Assembly: GCA_018242625.1 (NCBI GenBank)
Contig: JAFEBO010000004.1
Coordinates: 186,001 to 250,000 of the forward strand
Source: Planctomycetota bacterium
GTDB lineage: Bacteria; Planctomycetota; Phycisphaerae; Phycisphaerales; UBA1924
Length of the DNA stretch: 64,000 nucleotides
Direction: 5' to 3'
The position numbers were made by a program, and so were the translations under genes. Below the pieces are notes generated by a model that saw only the letters and a program-made list of their open reading frames with translations, made no database searches and was not told where the DNA came from. This document shows, one piece after another, positions 34,804 to 45,812 of this stretch (its first letter is position 1; every line of letters starts with the position of its first letter).

Positions 34804-36810
34804 ATGGTCGCGCACACGCAGACAGATCGCGGCAGCGCCCCGAAACACCCACTGCCGCGGATTCGGTGGGTTGTGTCTGTTGTGGTGGTGGGGCCCATCC
34901 TGGTGACTTCCATCGTTCTGCTGGTGGTCTCGGCGGTTTCGGCTCGCCGGGCCGCGGAGTCGCTGGTCGGAACGGTGATGGAATCGGTGGTGGTTGACGT
35001 GAGCGAGGAGGTTCGGGATCACCTGGCCGGGGCCGTTCGGCTGAGCGAGGTGTACGACAAGCGCTTCCACGACATCGGATTTTCGATAACGGATCCGGGT
35101 TTCTGGCAGCGGACGATTCGGGAGGATCTCGTCGGCTCGCCGGCCGTCGCCGCGGTTGGAATCGCGCAGGCGGACGGGCGCGCGGTCTGGGTCCACCGGG
35201 TGGGAAAGACATTCGTGGCCGGGACGACGGAGCCGGGGAGTCGGGTTGCCCGTGAATTCCAGTTGGAGGGGAGGGAGCGGGACGCCCTGCCCGAACGTGC
35301 GTACGACGCGACGGGCCGGCCCTGGTACGTAGAGGCGGCTGCGTCGCAGCGGGGCATTTGGACGCGGATCTACGCCTGGTTTTCCGGGGGCAACTCCGAC
35401 GGAACGGTGAGCCTGGGGTATGCAAGGGCGGAGCGCGACCGGGAAGGAAAGGTGCTCGGCGCGTTTGTGATTGATGTGTCGCTCGAGAACCTCAGTTCGT
35501 TTCTTGCCTCCCGTCCGATCTCGCGGGTCGGCGCGATCTTTCTGATGGATGCGGAGGGGCGCGTCGTCGCCACGTCAGAAGGGCCGGTGACTCTTGCGGA
35601 GACGGGGAAGGACGCGGAGCGACCGCTTCTCGCGGACTACCCGGGGCACTACGCGGCGGCCGCGGCGCGGGCGGTTGCCGCTCACGGTCATGGCTCGAAT
35701 CTCATCGAAGAAGTAGCGGACGAGGAGCCGGTGCGGGTGCGGGTTGTTTCGCTGGAACCAAGCGCCGGCCTGCACTGGAGCATGGCTGTGGTGCTGCCCG
35801 AGTCGGTGTTTCTATCCGAGGTATCGGCGGTGTACCGGCGGGGCATTCTCCTGGCGCTCGGGGCGATGGTGCTGGGGGCGGTGATCGCGGCGGTGCTGGG
35901 CCGGAGGCTGAGCCGGCCGGTGCGGGCTCTCTCGGCTCACCTTGTGCGGATCGGAGAAGGACACTTCAACGAGCGATTGAGCCTTGGAACGGCTCGTGAG
36001 TTCAGCGACGCCGCGGACCGCGTCAACGAGATGGCGTTGAGCCTGAAAAAGCGGATGGAGATGGAGCGTGCGCTGGGAGTGGCGACGCAGGTGCAGCAGG
36101 CGCTTCTGCCGGGGCCGGGCGCATCGTTGCGGGGTCTGGATGTCGACGGTCGGGCGACTTACTGCGACGAAACCGGGGGAGATTATTACGACTTTTTCGA
36201 AGCGAAGGCCGGAGAGGACGGGAAGCAAACCGACGCGGTGCTCGTGATTGGCGACGTTTCGGGTCACGGCATCGGCGCGGCGCTCCTCATGGCGACGGCG
36301 CGAGCGGCGTTACGGGCGAGCGCGGCGCTCGGCGATGCGCCGGCGGTCATGCTGACAAAGGTCAACGGGCTGCTGGTGGAGAGCGTCACTCCGGGCAGTT
36401 TCATGACGATGTCGGTTCTGCGGATCAACCGGCAGAGCCTCGCCGTTTCATGGGCGAGCGCCGGGCACGATCCGACATTTCTCTGTGAGCCGGGTGAGGA
36501 GAAGGTGCAGGAACTTGACGGGGCGGATCCGCCGCTCGGGATCGACGCCGCGACCGTCTATCGCAGCTTTTCGGGTCGGACGGTGCGCCCGGGGTCGCTT
36601 CTGTTCGCGGGGACGGACGGGCTCTGGGAGATGAAAAATGCCGCCGGGCAATTCTTCGGAAAGGAAAGGCTCCGGCGGATCCTGCATGAGAATTGCGGCA
36701 GGCCGGCGAAGGAGATAGCTGCCGCGCTGGAATCTGAGCTTTCGCGATTCAGAGGGAATGTCTCTCTTCTGGATGACGTTACGTACTGGATTGTGAAAGT
36801 GCCGGGGTAA
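34804..36810 (+). CDS. Membrane Cache/HAMP/SpoIIE-type PP2C phosphatase
   Basis: 668 residues. Membrane helices at about 22-46 and 343-365 enclose an extracytoplasmic Cache-type sensor (RPWYVEAAASQRGIWTRIYA, then FVIDVSLENLSSFL). A HAMP segment follows (GRRLSRPVRALSAHLVRIGE), then a SpoIIE/RsbU phosphatase domain from about 420: QQALLP, CDETGGDYYDFF, IGDVSGHGIGAALLMATAR and LFAGTDGLWEMKN, with the metal-binding Asp residues kept. Such proteins dephosphorylate STAS anti-anti-sigma factors. A STAS protein is encoded at 2503-3063 and a sigma factor at 51213-52064, so a partner-switch is possible but unlinked. Confidence 0.92.
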   Translation: MVAHTQTDRGSAPKHPLPRIRWVVSVVVVGPILVTSIVLLVVSAVSARRAAESLVGTVMESVVVDVSEEVRDHLAGAVRLSEVYDKRFHDIGFSITDPGFWQRTIREDLVGSPAVAAVGIAQADGRAVWVHRVGKTFVAGTTEPGSRVAREFQLEGRERDALPERAYDATGRPWYVEAAASQRGIWTRIYAWFSGGNSDGTVSLGYARAERDREGKVLGAFVIDVSLENLSSFLASRPISRVGAIFLMDAEGRVVATSEGPVTLAETGKDAERPLLADYPGHYAAAAARAVAAHGHGSNLIEEVADEEPVRVRVVSLEPSAGLHWSMAVVLPESVFLSEVSAVYRRGILLALGAMVLGAVIAAVLGRRLSRPVRALSAHLVRIGEGHFNERLSLGTAREFSDAADRVNEMALSLKKRMEMERALGVATQVQQALLPGPGASLRGLDVDGRATYCDETGGDYYDFFEAKAGEDGKQTDAVLVIGDVSGHGIGAALLMATARAALRASAALGDAPAVMLTKVNGLLVESVTPGSFMTMSVLRINRQSLAVSWASAGHDPTFLCEPGEEKVQELDGADPPLGIDAATVYRSFSGRTVRPGSLLFAGTDGLWEMKNAAGQFFGKERLRRILHENCGRPAKEIAAALESELSRFRGNVSLLDDVTYWIVKVPG

Positions 36811-36869
36811 CAACCGGCTGTGGCAGTATCTTCCGATGCGGGCGCTGACGATCGACCCCTGCCGAGGAT

Positions 36870-37082
36870 TCAGGCTTTCTTCGGGTTCCAGTTGATGGAA
36901 GCTGTCCCGGCGCCGACCAGGATCGCGACGACGCCGCCGATGATCATCCAGACGGAGCGGTCCGTGGGAGTTCCGGTGAAAAACCGCGATATATCCGACG
37001 CGAGCGAGTTGGACGCCTGGATACCCATGACCAGCAGAATGAGTCCGATGACAACAAGCGCTATTCCGATGGGGACTTTCAT
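36870..37082 (-). CDS. DUF3185-family small membrane protein
   Basis: 70 residues from ATG at 37082. Two membrane helices (about 3-22 and 45-63) flank a conserved periplasmic segment SLASDISRFFTGTPTDRS, which is the DUF3185 hallmark. Function unknown; relatives often accompany stress-related small membrane genes. A short GCAAG/CTTGC hairpin lies in the leader just before the start. Confidence 0.85.
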   Translation of the reverse strand: MKVPIGIALVVIGLILLVMGIQASNSLASDISRFFTGTPTDRSVWMIIGGVVAILVGAGTASINWNPKKA

Positions 37083-37180
37083 GGCAAGTTCCTTGCACGC
37101 CCGGCACATTGCGCCCGGGCATGTCAAGATGCATCATCACGATAAAAAATACGTGAGTTTTGGGTAGAAGCGACCTTGAA

Positions 37181-37663
37181 TCAGGCCCTTCCGGGGTGGG
37201 ATGGGTTTCGCGCGAGGGGCTTTATTTCGACCGAGCGAAGCCCCCGCCGCACGGCCGCGGCCTCGGCACTCAAGACGATCTGGCCTTGGGCCGCCAGGCG
37301 GATGTGCTGGAGCAATTGGGGCACATCGTCATTCTTCGAGAGGTAGCCCCAGGCGCCGCTGTCCAGAGCGCGATCGATGTAATGGGGAAGCACGTGACCG
37401 CTGAGCATAAGAACACGGATGTGAGGTGCGCAACTCGACACGATTTGGGCCTGTTCAAAAACGTCAACGCCGGGTATATCGATATCCATGAGTACGACAT
37501 CCGGCGACGCCTCCAGAATCCGTGCAGAGATCAAATTGCCGCCGGAGATAAAACCCGCCCAGCGCATTCCCGGTTCGCGCTCGAGGGTGCGTCTGAGAGC
37601 GCCCGCCAATAGTTCGTTGTCGTCCACACACATCACGCGGAGCGGAGCATCAACGCGTGTCAT
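37181..37663 (-). CDS. Stand-alone response-regulator receiver
   Basis: 160 residues. Receiver domain with acidic pair in MCVDDNE, phospho-Asp60 in VVLMDIDIPG, Ser in LMLSGHV and Lys in AWGYLSKN. A ~30-residue tail follows and there is no DNA-binding domain; it looks like a NarL-type receiver that lost its HTH. It overlaps the upstream kinase by 4 nt, so it is translated with it and is the probable phosphate acceptor. A close paralogue is encoded at 52538-53092. Confidence 0.88.
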   Translation of the reverse strand: MTRVDAPLRVMCVDDNELLAGALRRTLEREPGMRWAGFISGGNLISARILEASPDVVLMDIDIPGVDVFEQAQIVSSCAPHIRVLMLSGHVLPHYIDRALDSGAWGYLSKNDDVPQLLQHIRLAAQGQIVLSAEAAAVRRGLRSVEIKPLARNPSHPGRA

Positions 37664-39177
37664 GGGGTGGAGGCTCCCGGTCCGGGGATTTCCAGTGCGT
37701 TTTGGATCTGGGAACGGAGAAGGGAAGGACGGAATTCTGGCGTGATGCAGCGCACTCTTGCCTGAAATGCCATCCGGGGAGAGGGAACCCCGAAGACAAC
37801 CGCGCGCGAGGAGGGGCGGCGGGCGGCGAAGTCCATGGCGGCCTTGAACATCGATTCATCGCGGGCTTCGGTCACCCAGATGTCCGCCTCGTCGGAATGG
37901 TCCGAACGAACCTCGAAGTCGAGTGACGCCAGGACGGATCGGACGTGAGCAAGGAACCGCGGGTCGTTGAGCGTCACGACGGCAACGCGTCGTCCGCCGG
38001 TTGCCGGAGGGAAACGCTTCGGGGGCGGCGCGAAGGGGATATCGACGCAGAAGGATGTGCCTTTGCCAAGTTCGCTCTGGATGGAAACTGTGCCGTTGGC
38101 GCGCTGCACCAGGCCTGCCACGAGCGTCAGTCCCAGGCCGGTGCTCAATTCGCGGGTCTTGGTTGTGAAATAGGGCTCGAGACAGCGGCGGCGCGTGGCC
38201 TCGGCCATTCCGGGGCCGTTGTCGGAAACGGTCAGCCTCGCCGCGGCGGAAGCGGGCGAACGCTCGGCGGAGATAGAGATCCTGCCGTCGGCGGTTTCGC
38301 GGAGTGCATCCACGGCATTCTGGACGAGATTGAAGATGAGCTGGGTGAGACTCGCCTTGCCCATGGAGACCGGCTCGAGGTTTTCGGCGATGGACACTGT
38401 CAGGGTGGCGTTGCGCGAGACGCAGGTACGGATGATCCCTTCTGCTTCGGGCCACCATCCGGCCAGATCGGTACCGGAGTCCCCATTTTCCTCCGACTGC
38501 GCATCAAGCGCCAAGAGGCGGAGACTGCTCGATAGCCGCTGGAGATAATCCGAAGCCTTGCGGATAGCGGCCAGATCCTCCCGGGCCGTCGCGGAAAGCG
38601 ACAGCTCGGAAAGGGAGTCCAACCTCATGCGGATGGGCAGGAGCAGGTTGCCCATGTCGTGGCCGAGGCCGGCGGCGAGGGTTCCGATCGTGGCCATGCG
38701 GTCGGAGAATCGCAGCCTTTCATGGGATGCGTCGAGTTCTTCAACCCGCTGCTTCAGTTCCTTGTTCACCCGTTCGAGCTCGTTGGTTTTGCGATAGAGC
38801 TCGGTGAAGACGGCAACCTTGGCGCGCAGAACCTCGGGGATGATCGGAACGGGAATGTAATCGACTGCGCCCAGCCGGTAGCCCCGCAGGCGGTCATCGT
38901 CGGTGAGGTGCACGGCGGAGATAAAGATAATCGCCGTCTTCTGGAATCGTGGATGCGTGCGGATGAGTTCGGCGAGCTCGAAGCCGTCCATGCGCGGCAT
39001 GCAGACGTCGATCAGCACGACGGGGATTTCTTTCTCGAGCAGTTCCTTCAGGGCCTCGTCGGCGGAGCCGGCTTTCAGGATGTTGTCGCCCAGCTCCTGC
39101 AGGATGGATTCCAGGCTGAGCAGCTTTCCGGGCTGATCATCCACAAGCAGGATGTTGGCTTTTTCCCGGGATTCCAT
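37660..39177 (-). CDS. Receiver-histidine kinase hybrid with degenerate C-terminal receiver
   Basis: 505 residues, no membrane helix. Residues 8-125 form a receiver (LLVDDQP, Asp57 in VVLIDVCMPRMDG). A coiled coil (about 128-160) leads to a kinase core: H-box ATIGTLAAGLGHDMGN, N-box LIFNLVQNAVDAL, G1 SDNGPGM, and STGLGLTLVAGLV. The last ~110 residues (RRVAVVTLNDPRFLAHVRSV) look like a receiver without the phospho-site. The receiver-first order fits a relay in which the large hybrid kinase encoded 6 nt upstream phosphorylates it. The next gene overlaps by 4 nt. Confidence 0.88.
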   Translation of the reverse strand: MESREKANILLVDDQPGKLLSLESILQELGDNILKAGSADEALKELLEKEIPVVLIDVCMPRMDGFELAELIRTHPRFQKTAIIFISAVHLTDDDRLRGYRLGAVDYIPVPIIPEVLRAKVAVFTELYRKTNELERVNKELKQRVEELDASHERLRFSDRMATIGTLAAGLGHDMGNLLLPIRMRLDSLSELSLSATAREDLAAIRKASDYLQRLSSSLRLLALDAQSEENGDSGTDLAGWWPEAEGIIRTCVSRNATLTVSIAENLEPVSMGKASLTQLIFNLVQNAVDALRETADGRISISAERSPASAAARLTVSDNGPGMAEATRRRCLEPYFTTKTRELSTGLGLTLVAGLVQRANGTVSIQSELGKGTSFCVDIPFAPPPKRFPPATGGRRVAVVTLNDPRFLAHVRSVLASLDFEVRSDHSDEADIWVTEARDESMFKAAMDFAARRPSSRAVVFGVPSPRMAFQARVRCITPEFRPSLLRSQIQNALEIPGPGASTP

Positions 39178-39183
39178 GGGGTG

Positions 39184-42100
39184 CTAGCGGTGAAGCCACA
39201 TGCGGAGAACGGAGAGAAGCTGCTCGGTATTGACGGGTTTGGCGAGGTAATCCGAGGCCCCAGCATCGAGACACTTCTCCCGGTCGCCCTTCATCGCCTT
39301 TGCCGTGAGAGCGACGATGGGCAGGCGTGCAAAGTGGGGCTTGGCGCGAATAGCACGCATGGTCTCGTACCCGTCCATCTCGGGCATCATGATGTCCATC
39401 AGCACGATCGAGATGTCCGCGTGTGATTCGAGCAGGTCGATGGCTTCGCGATCGGTGGAAGCGGTGAGGACCTGCATCCCGCGGCGCTCGAGCACGCTGC
39501 TGAGCGCAAAGATATTGCGCACGTCATCGTCCACCACAAGCACGTGCCGGCCGACAAGGTGGTCGTCCGAACGGTGGAGACGCTCGAGCATCTGCTGCTT
39601 GGCGGGCGGAAGATCGGAAACGATGCGGTGCAGGAAGAGGGACGTTTCGTCCAGCAGGCGCTCGGGCGATTCCACGCCCTTCACGACCACGCTCCGGGCG
39701 AGTGTGTGCAGGCGTGCGTCTTCTTCCGGAGAGAGAGCCTTGCCGGTGAACACGACGACCGGAAGGTCGCGGAGCGTGCTGTCGTCCCTCATCTCTTCGA
39801 GCACCTCGAACCCGGACATGTCGGGCAGGCGCAGATCGAGAACGACGCAGTCGTAAACGCGGTCACGCAGGGCGTTGAGCGCCGCCGCGCCCGAGTCGGT
39901 GATTTCGATGTCGATGTCTGTGTGGCCCAGGAGCTCCCTGATGCTGAGCTGCTCCGCCGGGTTATCCTCAACGACGAGGAGTCTTCTGCGCCGCGGCGTG
40001 GCGTATCCCTTGATGCGGTCGAGCGCGCTCTCGAGGCCCTCGGTCGTCGTGGGCTTTGTGACAAATGCGAACGCACCGCGAGCCAGGCCGTGCTGGCGGT
40101 CCTCGTCCAGGGTCACTATCTGGACGGGGATGTGGCGTGTCTCGGGATCCTGCTTGAGCTGGTTTAGAACCGCCCAGCCGAGCATGTCGGGAAGGAACAC
40201 GTCGAGAGAAACGGCCGCCGGCCTGAACTGGCGTGCGAGCTGCAGCGCATCGACGCCGCGCTGAGCGACGAGCACTTTGAACCCGTTATCTCGTGCAAGA
40301 TCCACAAGAATCCGGGCGTAGTGGGGATCGTCCTCCACGATCAGCAGCGTGGTGTCGTCGGGCCCGAGGCTGGCGCGGTCGTCGGGGATGGCTTCGACCG
40401 GTCGTTCGCTGATACGTTCCGCCGGAAGCATGGCGGGGCGCGCGGGCCGGGGCCGGGCATCGGAGACTCCGGGGTACGAATTCGGGCCCGCGTAGCGGAT
40501 CGGCAGATACAGCGTGAATGTGCTGCCGACGCCCGAAGCGCTCCGGAGCTGGATCTCCCCTCCGAGCAGGCTTGCAAGCTCGCGGCTGATGGCCAGGCCC
40601 AGGCCGGTTCCGCCGTACTTTCGGCTTGTGCTCGCGTCGGCCTGCTGGAAAGCTTCGAAGATGATCTTCTGCTTGTCCGTCGGGATGCCGATGCCGGTGT
40701 CTGAGACTTCGAAAGCCACGACGGTTCCGGCCGATGCGAGCTTTGGGTTGTCCGCGCTCCAGCCGCTGGCCGCGAGCGCAACGTTCAGCCGTACGCCCCC
40801 GTGCTCGGTGAATTTGAAGGCGTTGGAAAGAAGGTTCTTCAGCACCTGCTGGAGACGTTTAGAGTCTGTGAAAAGGCTGCGGCCGAGGCGTGGGTCGAGC
40901 TGGACATCGAATGAGAGCTTGCGGTTGTCGGCTTCGTGCCGGAACGTGCGGGTCACGGTGTCGAGCAGCGTGCCAAAGAACACTTCGGCGGCATCGACGG
41001 AGACGGTGCCGGACTCGATCTTGGAGAGGTCGAGAATGTCGCTGATCAGATTCAGAAGGTCGGTGCCTGCGCCGTGGATGGTCCGGGCAAATTCGACCTG
41101 CTTGGGTGTGAGGTTGCTGTCGGGATTGTCGGCGAGCTGCTGTCCCAGGATCAAAATGCTGTTCAGAGGCGTGCGCAACTCGTGCGACATGTTCGCCAGG
41201 AACTCGGATTTGTACTTGGAGGTGAGCGCAAGCTCCGCCGCCTTTTCTTCGAGCGCCCCGCGTGCCTGTTCGATTTCACGGTTCTTGCGTTCGACCTCAA
41301 CGTTCTGCTCGGCGAGCTGCTGAGCCTTCTGCGCCAGCTGCTCGTTGGTCTGCTGGAGTTCGCGCTGCTGGGTCTGCAGCTCGGCCGCGAGCTGCTGGGA
41401 CTGCTTGAGCAGCCCCTCGGTCTGCATCGTCGCCTCGATGCTGTTGAGAAGGATGCCGATGCCCGCGGTGAGCTGCTCGAGGAAGGAAAGGTGCGCGGGC
41501 GCAAAGTCGTGCAGCGAGGCCAGCCCGAGCACCGCCTTGACCTGGCCCTCGAATACGACCGGAAACACGACAAGGCTGCGCGGGATCGCGCTGAATAGAA
41601 CCGAGCCGACAGGATGCGTCTCGGGCGGAATATTGGTCACCAGAATGCGGCGCTTGTCCACCGCGCACTGACCCAGGAAGCCGTCCCCCACGCTCAGCCG
41701 GGCGGGATAGCCGCGCTCCTGCGAGTTGCCGTAGCTCGCCAAGAGGCGCAGATACGGGCCCTCGTCTTCGGAAGCGAGCTGATAAATCAGACCCTGGTGG
41801 GCGTTGACGAGCGGCACCAGTTCGGAAAGCAGCATGCGCCCCACGGTGACCAGATCGCGCTGGCCCTGCAACATGTTCGTAAAGCGAGCAAGATTGGTCT
41901 TGAGCCAGTCCTGTTCCGTGTTGCGGTCCGTCGTGAGCCGCAGGTTGCCGATCATCGTGTTGATGTTGTCTTTAAGCTCCGCCACTTCGCCGCGGGCTTC
42001 GACCTGGATCGACCGAGTCAGGTCGCCTTTGGTCACGGCCGTCGCCACCTCGGCGATGGCGCGAACCTGCGTTGTAAGGTTTGCGGCGAGCAGATTGACG

Positions 42101-45100
42101 TTGCCGGTCAGGTCCTTCCACGTTCCGGCTGTGCCCGGGACGTTCGCCTGACCGCCCAGGCGTCCCTCAACGCCAACCTCCCGGGCCACGCCTGTCACCT
42201 GCTGAGCAAAGATCGCCAGCGTTTCGGTCATGTTGTTGATGGTCTCCGCGAGAGCGGCGACTTCGCCCTTGGCGTTGACGGTGAGGCTCTGCTTCAGATC
42301 TCCGTTTGCAACCGCGGTCACGACCTTCACGATGCCGCGCACCTGCTCGGTCAGGTTGGCCGCCATGACGTTGACGTTGTCGGTCAGGTCCTTCCAGGTG
42401 CCGGCCACGCCCGGGACGACGGCCTGGCCGCCGAGCTTTCCCTCGGTGCCGACTTCGCGTGCGACGCGCGTCACTTCGGCGGCGAACGCGTTGAGCTGAT
42501 CGACCATCGTGTTGATGGTTTCCTTGAGCTGCAGGATCTCGCCCGAAACGTCTACCGTGATCTTCTTGGACAGGTCGCCGCGTGCGACGGCGGTTGTGAC
42601 CTCGGCGATGTTGCGCACCTGTGACGTGAGGTTGCCGGCCATCGCGTTCACGCTGTCGGTCAGGTCCTTCCACGTGCCAGCGACGCCAGGAACGACGGCC
42701 TGGCCGCCGAGTTTGCCGTCGGTGCCCACCTCGCGGGCGACACGGGTGACCTCCGCCGCGAAGGAGCGGAGCTGGTCGACCATGGTGTTCAGCGTTTCCT
42801 TGAGCAGGAGGATTTCGCCGCGTACATCGACCGTGATCTTCTTGGAAAGGTCGCCACCGGCGATAGCCGTTGCCACTTCGGCGATGTTGCGAACCTGGGC
42901 CGTGAGGTTGCCGGCCATGGAGTTGACGTTGTCCGTAAGGTCCTTCCACACGCCGGAGACTTCGCGTACGACGGCCTGCCCGCCGAGCTTTCCCTCGGTG
43001 CCGACCTCGCGGGCGACGCGGGTCACTTCGCCCGCGAAGGCGTTGAGCTGATCGACCATCGTGTTGATGGTGTTCTTGAGTTCGAGGATCTCCCCCTTGA
43101 CGTCGACGGTGATCTTCCGGGAGAGGTCGCCCCGGGCAACGGCCGTTGTGACTTCGGCAATGTTGCGGACCTGGGCCGTGAGGTTGCTGGCCATGAAATT
43201 GACGTTGTCGGTCAGGCCCTTCCAGGTGCCCGCGACGCCGGGTACCTGCGCCTGGCCGCCGAGCTTTCCCTCGGTGCCGACCTCGCGTGCGACGCGCGTG
43301 ACTTCGCCCGCGAAGGCGTTGAGCTGATCGACCATCGTGTTCAGCGTTTCCTTCAGCTGAAGGATTTCGCCCTTGACGTCGACGGTGATCTTGCGGGAAA
43401 GATCTCCCTCGGCGACGGCCGTTGCAACTTCGGCGATATTGCGTACCTGGGCGGTGAGATTGCCGGCCATCGAGTTGACGTTGTCTGTGAGGTCCTTCCA
43501 TGTTCCGGCAACGTCGGGAACCTGCGCCTGGCCGCCGAGCTTTCCCTCGGTGCCGACCTCGCGTGCGACGCGGGTCACTTCTCCCGCGAAGGCGTTGAGC
43601 TGATCGACCATCGTGTTGATGGTGTTCTTGAGCTCGAGGATCTCGCCCTTGACGTCGACGGTGATCTTGCGGGAGAGATCGCCGCGGGCGACGGCCGTTG
43701 TGACTTCGGCAATGTTGCGGACCTGCGCGGTGAGATTGCCGGCCATCGAGTTGACGTTGTCGGTGAGGTCTTTCCACGTGCCGGCAACGCCGCGCACGAC
43801 CGCCTGCCCGCCGAGCTTGCCGTCGGTGCCGACCTCGCGTGCGACGCGTGTCACTTCGCCGGCGAAGGCGTTGAGCTGATCGACCATCGTATTGATGGTG
43901 TTCTTGAGCTCAAGGATCTCTCCCTTGACGTCGACGGTGATCTTACGGGAAAGATCGCCGCGGGCGATGGCCGTTGAGACCTCGGCGATGTTGCGGACCT
44001 GGGCCGTGAGGTTGCCGGCCATGGAATTGACGTTGTCGGTGAGATCTTTCCACGTGCCCGCCACGCCGCGGACCTGCGCCTGCCCGCCGAGCTTTCCCTC
44101 GGTGCCGACCTCGCGTGCGACGCGGGTCACCTCAGAAGCAAAGGCGTTGAGCTGATCGACCATCGTGTTGATGGTTTCTTTGAGCTGGAGGATTTCTCCC
44201 GAGACGTTGACGGTGATTTTTTTCGAAAGATCGCCGCCGGCGATTGCGGTCGCGACTTCGGCGATGTTGCGGACCTGGGCCGTGAGATTGCCGGCCATGG
44301 AGTTGACGTTGTCGGTCAGGTCCTTCCACGTGCCGGCAACTCCGGGCACCTGCGCCTGGCCGCCGAGCTTGCCGTCGGTGCCGACCTCTCGGGCGACGCG
44401 TGTGACCTCGGAGGCGAAGGCGTTGAGCTGATCGACCATTGTGTTGATGGTGTTCTTGAGCTCGAGGATCTCACCCTTGACGTCGACGGTGATCTTGCGG
44501 GAAAGATCGCCACGCGCTACGGCGGTGGTCACTTCGGCGATGTTGCGGACCTGGGAGGTCAGGTTGCCGGCCATCGCGTTGACGCTGTCTGTCAGGTCCT
44601 TCCAGGTGCCGGCAACGCCCGGCACGACCGCCTGGCCGCCGAGCTTGCCATCGGTGCCGACTTCACGGGCAACTCGGGTCACTTCCGACGCAAAGGAACG
44701 AAGTTGATCCACCATCGTGTTGATGGCTTCCTTCAGCTGGAGGATCTCGCCCTTGACGTCGACGGTGATCTTGCGGGACAGGTCGCCGCTCGCGACAGCG
44801 ATCGTGACATCGGCGATGTTGCGGACCTGCGCGGTGAGGTTGCTCGCCATCGAGTTGACGGATTCGGTGAGGTCTTTCCATACGCCAGAGACTTCGGGGA
44901 CCTGCGCCTGACCGCCGAGTTTGCCATCGGTCCCCACCTCGCGGGCGACACGCGTAACTTCCGACGTGAAGACCGCGAGTTGCTGAATCATCGTGTTGAC
45001 GATGGAGGCCGAGCGGAGAAATTCACCCTCGAGCGGGCGTCCATCGACATCGAGCCGCACTTTCTGCAGCAGATCGCCCTGAGCAACCGCGGAGATCGCA

Positions 45101-45477
45101 CGGGTCACTTCGGCGGTGGGGCGGAGCAAGTCCTCGATGAGTGAGTTGAACGAATTCTCCATCTCGACCCAGGCGCCCGACCGGCCCGCAAACTTGGCGC
45201 GCTGCCGCGTTTTGCCCTGGCGGCCCACCACATCGCCCACGCGTTCAAGCTCGCGGGCGATGCGGGAATTGGCGGCCGCGATCGTGTTGAATGTGTCGGC
45301 GATTTTGCCGTGCAGGCCTGTCCAGTCGCCGGGAAGGCGGACGGAAAAATCACCGGACTCCATCGCCTGCATCGCGTGGAGCAGTTCGTGCAGAGGTTCG
45401 CGAGAGGGGAGCCGGCCCTCGCCGGAACGTCCTTCTGCGGCGCGATCGGGTACTTCGATCGGTTGCGGAGTGGTCAT
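39184..45477 (-). CDS. Giant cytoplasmic poly-HAMP hybrid histidine kinase with three receivers
   Basis: 2097 residues, no membrane helix. N-terminal HAMP-like segments (about 30-172), then 11 tandem 92-residue HAMP-type repeats (173-1184), GAF (about 1190-1345), a Gln/Glu-rich coiled coil (1350-1418), HisKA with His1432 in [10 protein letters not shown], HATPase ([34 protein letters not shown]), and three receivers (about 1690-1810, 1815-1935, 1975-2097) with phospho-site contexts [16 protein letters not shown] and [12 protein letters not shown]. The architecture is that of group III (Nik1/Os-1) osmosensing kinases known from fungi, with relatives in bacteria. It heads an operon-like run with the receiver-kinase and the stand-alone receiver. 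Confidence 0.93.
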   Translation of the reverse strand: MTTPQPIEVPDRAAEGRSGEGRLPSREPLHELLHAMQAMESGDFSVRLPGDWTGLHGKIADTFNTIAAANSRIARELERVGDVVGRQGKTRQRAKFAGRSGAWVEMENSFNSLIEDLLRPTAEVTRAISAVAQGDLLQKVRLDVDGRPLEGEFLRSASIVNTMIQQLAVFTSEVTRVAREVGTDGKLGGQAQVPEVSGVWKDLTESVNSMASNLTAQVRNIADVTIAVASGDLSRKITVDVKGEILQLKEAINTMVDQLRSFASEVTRVAREVGTDGKLGGQAVVPGVAGTWKDLTDSVNAMAGNLTSQVRNIAEVTTAVARGDLSRKITVDVKGEILELKNTINTMVDQLNAFASEVTRVAREVGTDGKLGGQAQVPGVAGTWKDLTDNVNSMAGNLTAQVRNIAEVATAIAGGDLSKKITVNVSGEILQLKETINTMVDQLNAFASEVTRVAREVGTEGKLGGQAQVRGVAGTWKDLTDNVNSMAGNLTAQVRNIAEVSTAIARGDLSRKITVDVKGEILELKNTINTMVDQLNAFAGEVTRVAREVGTDGKLGGQAVVRGVAGTWKDLTDNVNSMAGNLTAQVRNIAEVTTAVARGDLSRKITVDVKGEILELKNTINTMVDQLNAFAGEVTRVAREVGTEGKLGGQAQVPDVAGTWKDLTDNVNSMAGNLTAQVRNIAEVATAVAEGDLSRKITVDVKGEILQLKETLNTMVDQLNAFAGEVTRVAREVGTEGKLGGQAQVPGVAGTWKGLTDNVNFMASNLTAQVRNIAEVTTAVARGDLSRKITVDVKGEILELKNTINTMVDQLNAFAGEVTRVAREVGTEGKLGGQAVVREVSGVWKDLTDNVNSMAGNLTAQVRNIAEVATAIAGGDLSKKITVDVRGEILLLKETLNTMVDQLRSFAAEVTRVAREVGTDGKLGGQAVVPGVAGTWKDLTDSVNAMAGNLTSQVRNIAEVTTAVARGDLSKKITVDVSGEILQLKETINTMVDQLNAFAAEVTRVAREVGTEGKLGGQAVVPGVAGTWKDLTDNVNVMAANLTEQVRGIVKVVTAVANGDLKQSLTVNAKGEVAALAETINNMTETLAIFAQQVTGVAREVGVEGRLGGQANVPGTAGTWKDLTGNVNLLAANLTTQVRAIAEVATAVTKGDLTRSIQVEARGEVAELKDNINTMIGNLRLTTDRNTEQDWLKTNLARFTNMLQGQRDLVTVGRMLLSELVPLVNAHQGLIYQLASEDEGPYLRLLASYGNSQERGYPARLSVGDGFLGQCAVDKRRILVTNIPPETHPVGSVLFSAIPRSLVVFPVVFEGQVKAVLGLASLHDFAPAHLSFLEQLTAGIGILLNSIEATMQTEGLLKQSQQLAAELQTQQRELQQTNEQLAQKAQQLAEQNVEVERKNREIEQARGALEEKAAELALTSKYKSEFLANMSHELRTPLNSILILGQQLADNPDSNLTPKQVEFARTIHGAGTDLLNLISDILDLSKIESGTVSVDAAEVFFGTLLDTVTRTFRHEADNRKLSFDVQLDPRLGRSLFTDSKRLQQVLKNLLSNAFKFTEHGGVRLNVALAASGWSADNPKLASAGTVVAFEVSDTGIGIPTDKQKIIFEAFQQADASTSRKYGGTGLGLAISRELASLLGGEIQLRSASGVGSTFTLYLPIRYAGPNSYPGVSDARPRPARPAMLPAERISERPVEAIPDDRASLGPDDTTLLIVEDDPHYARILVDLARDNGFKVLVAQRGVDALQLARQFRPAAVSLDVFLPDMLGWAVLNQLKQDPETRHIPVQIVTLDEDRQHGLARGAFAFVTKPTTTEGLESALDRIKGYATPRRRRLLVVEDNPAEQLSIRELLGHTDIDIEITDSGAAALNALRDRVYDCVVLDLRLPDMSGFEVLEEMRDDSTLRDLPVVVFTGKALSPEEDARLHTLARSVVVKGVESPERLLDETSLFLHRIVSDLPPAKQQMLERLHRSDDHLVGRHVLVVDDDVRNIFALSSVLERRGMQVLTASTDREAIDLLESHADISIVLMDIMMPEMDGYETMRAIRAKPHFARLPIVALTAKAMKGDREKCLDAGASDYLAKPVNTEQLLSVLRMWLHR
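41926..44961 (-). repeat. Eleven tandem 276-bp repeats encoding HAMP-type units
   Basis: Each unit begins [20 protein letters not shown] and ends [10 protein letters not shown]-x-FA, exactly 92 codons. Units 1-9 are nearly identical; units 10 and 11 (closest to the kinase) have drifted (for example [13 protein letters not shown]). DNA identity is high enough that recombination could add or remove whole units in frame. Confidence 0.95.
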
Positions 45478-45812
45478 GCGATCCTCGAGAACTCATCGCG
45501 AGAATGTGTGGCAGAGCGAGCCGCGCTGCATCTCAGACGAGGATACTGCGGGTGTACCGCCACCACACGTTCGTGAGACGGATTTCATGCGCACCGTCAC
45601 GTTCATAATCATGCAAAATGAGAGCACGACGGATGAAATCGTGTTCATCGCCTGCGATCTCATCTCGCGGACGAGCGCCGAAAAGAAAAAGGGCGTTCCG
45701 CCGTCTGAGCTGGAACGCCCTACGCGAGGGAAATGCCGCCCGGCACGGGCCGCGTGTGCACGGGCGACAAGAACCGCCCAGCGGCGCCCCAAGGAGGCGC
45801 CGAGGGCGTGCG
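45478..45812. other. Intergenic region (335 nt) upstream of the giant kinase
   Basis: No gene seen. It holds the terminator of the PRC-barrel gene at 45681-45720 and, between there and 45478, the promoter and leader of the poly-HAMP kinase. Short open frames here on both strands lack credible start sites. Confidence 0.5.
45681..45720 (-). terminator. Rho-independent terminator of the PRC-barrel gene
   Basis: A 9-bp perfect stem GGGCGTTCC with GGAACGCCC (45691-45699 and 45712-45720, 12-nt loop) is followed on the minus strand by TTTTTCTTTT. It is about 90 nt past the stop codon of the upstream gene. Confidence 0.82.

Noticed and set aside
42167..43777. Minus-strand alternative frame (536 codons) inside the HAMP repeats
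   Set aside because: It is an out-of-frame reading of the repeat array, highly Arg/Gly/His-rich, and its periodicity comes from the repeats themselves.
41926..44961. Repeat array considered as CRISPR or as an assembly artefact
   Set aside because: The period is 276 bp, units are contiguous without spacers and stay in frame with graded divergence, which fits tandem protein domains.
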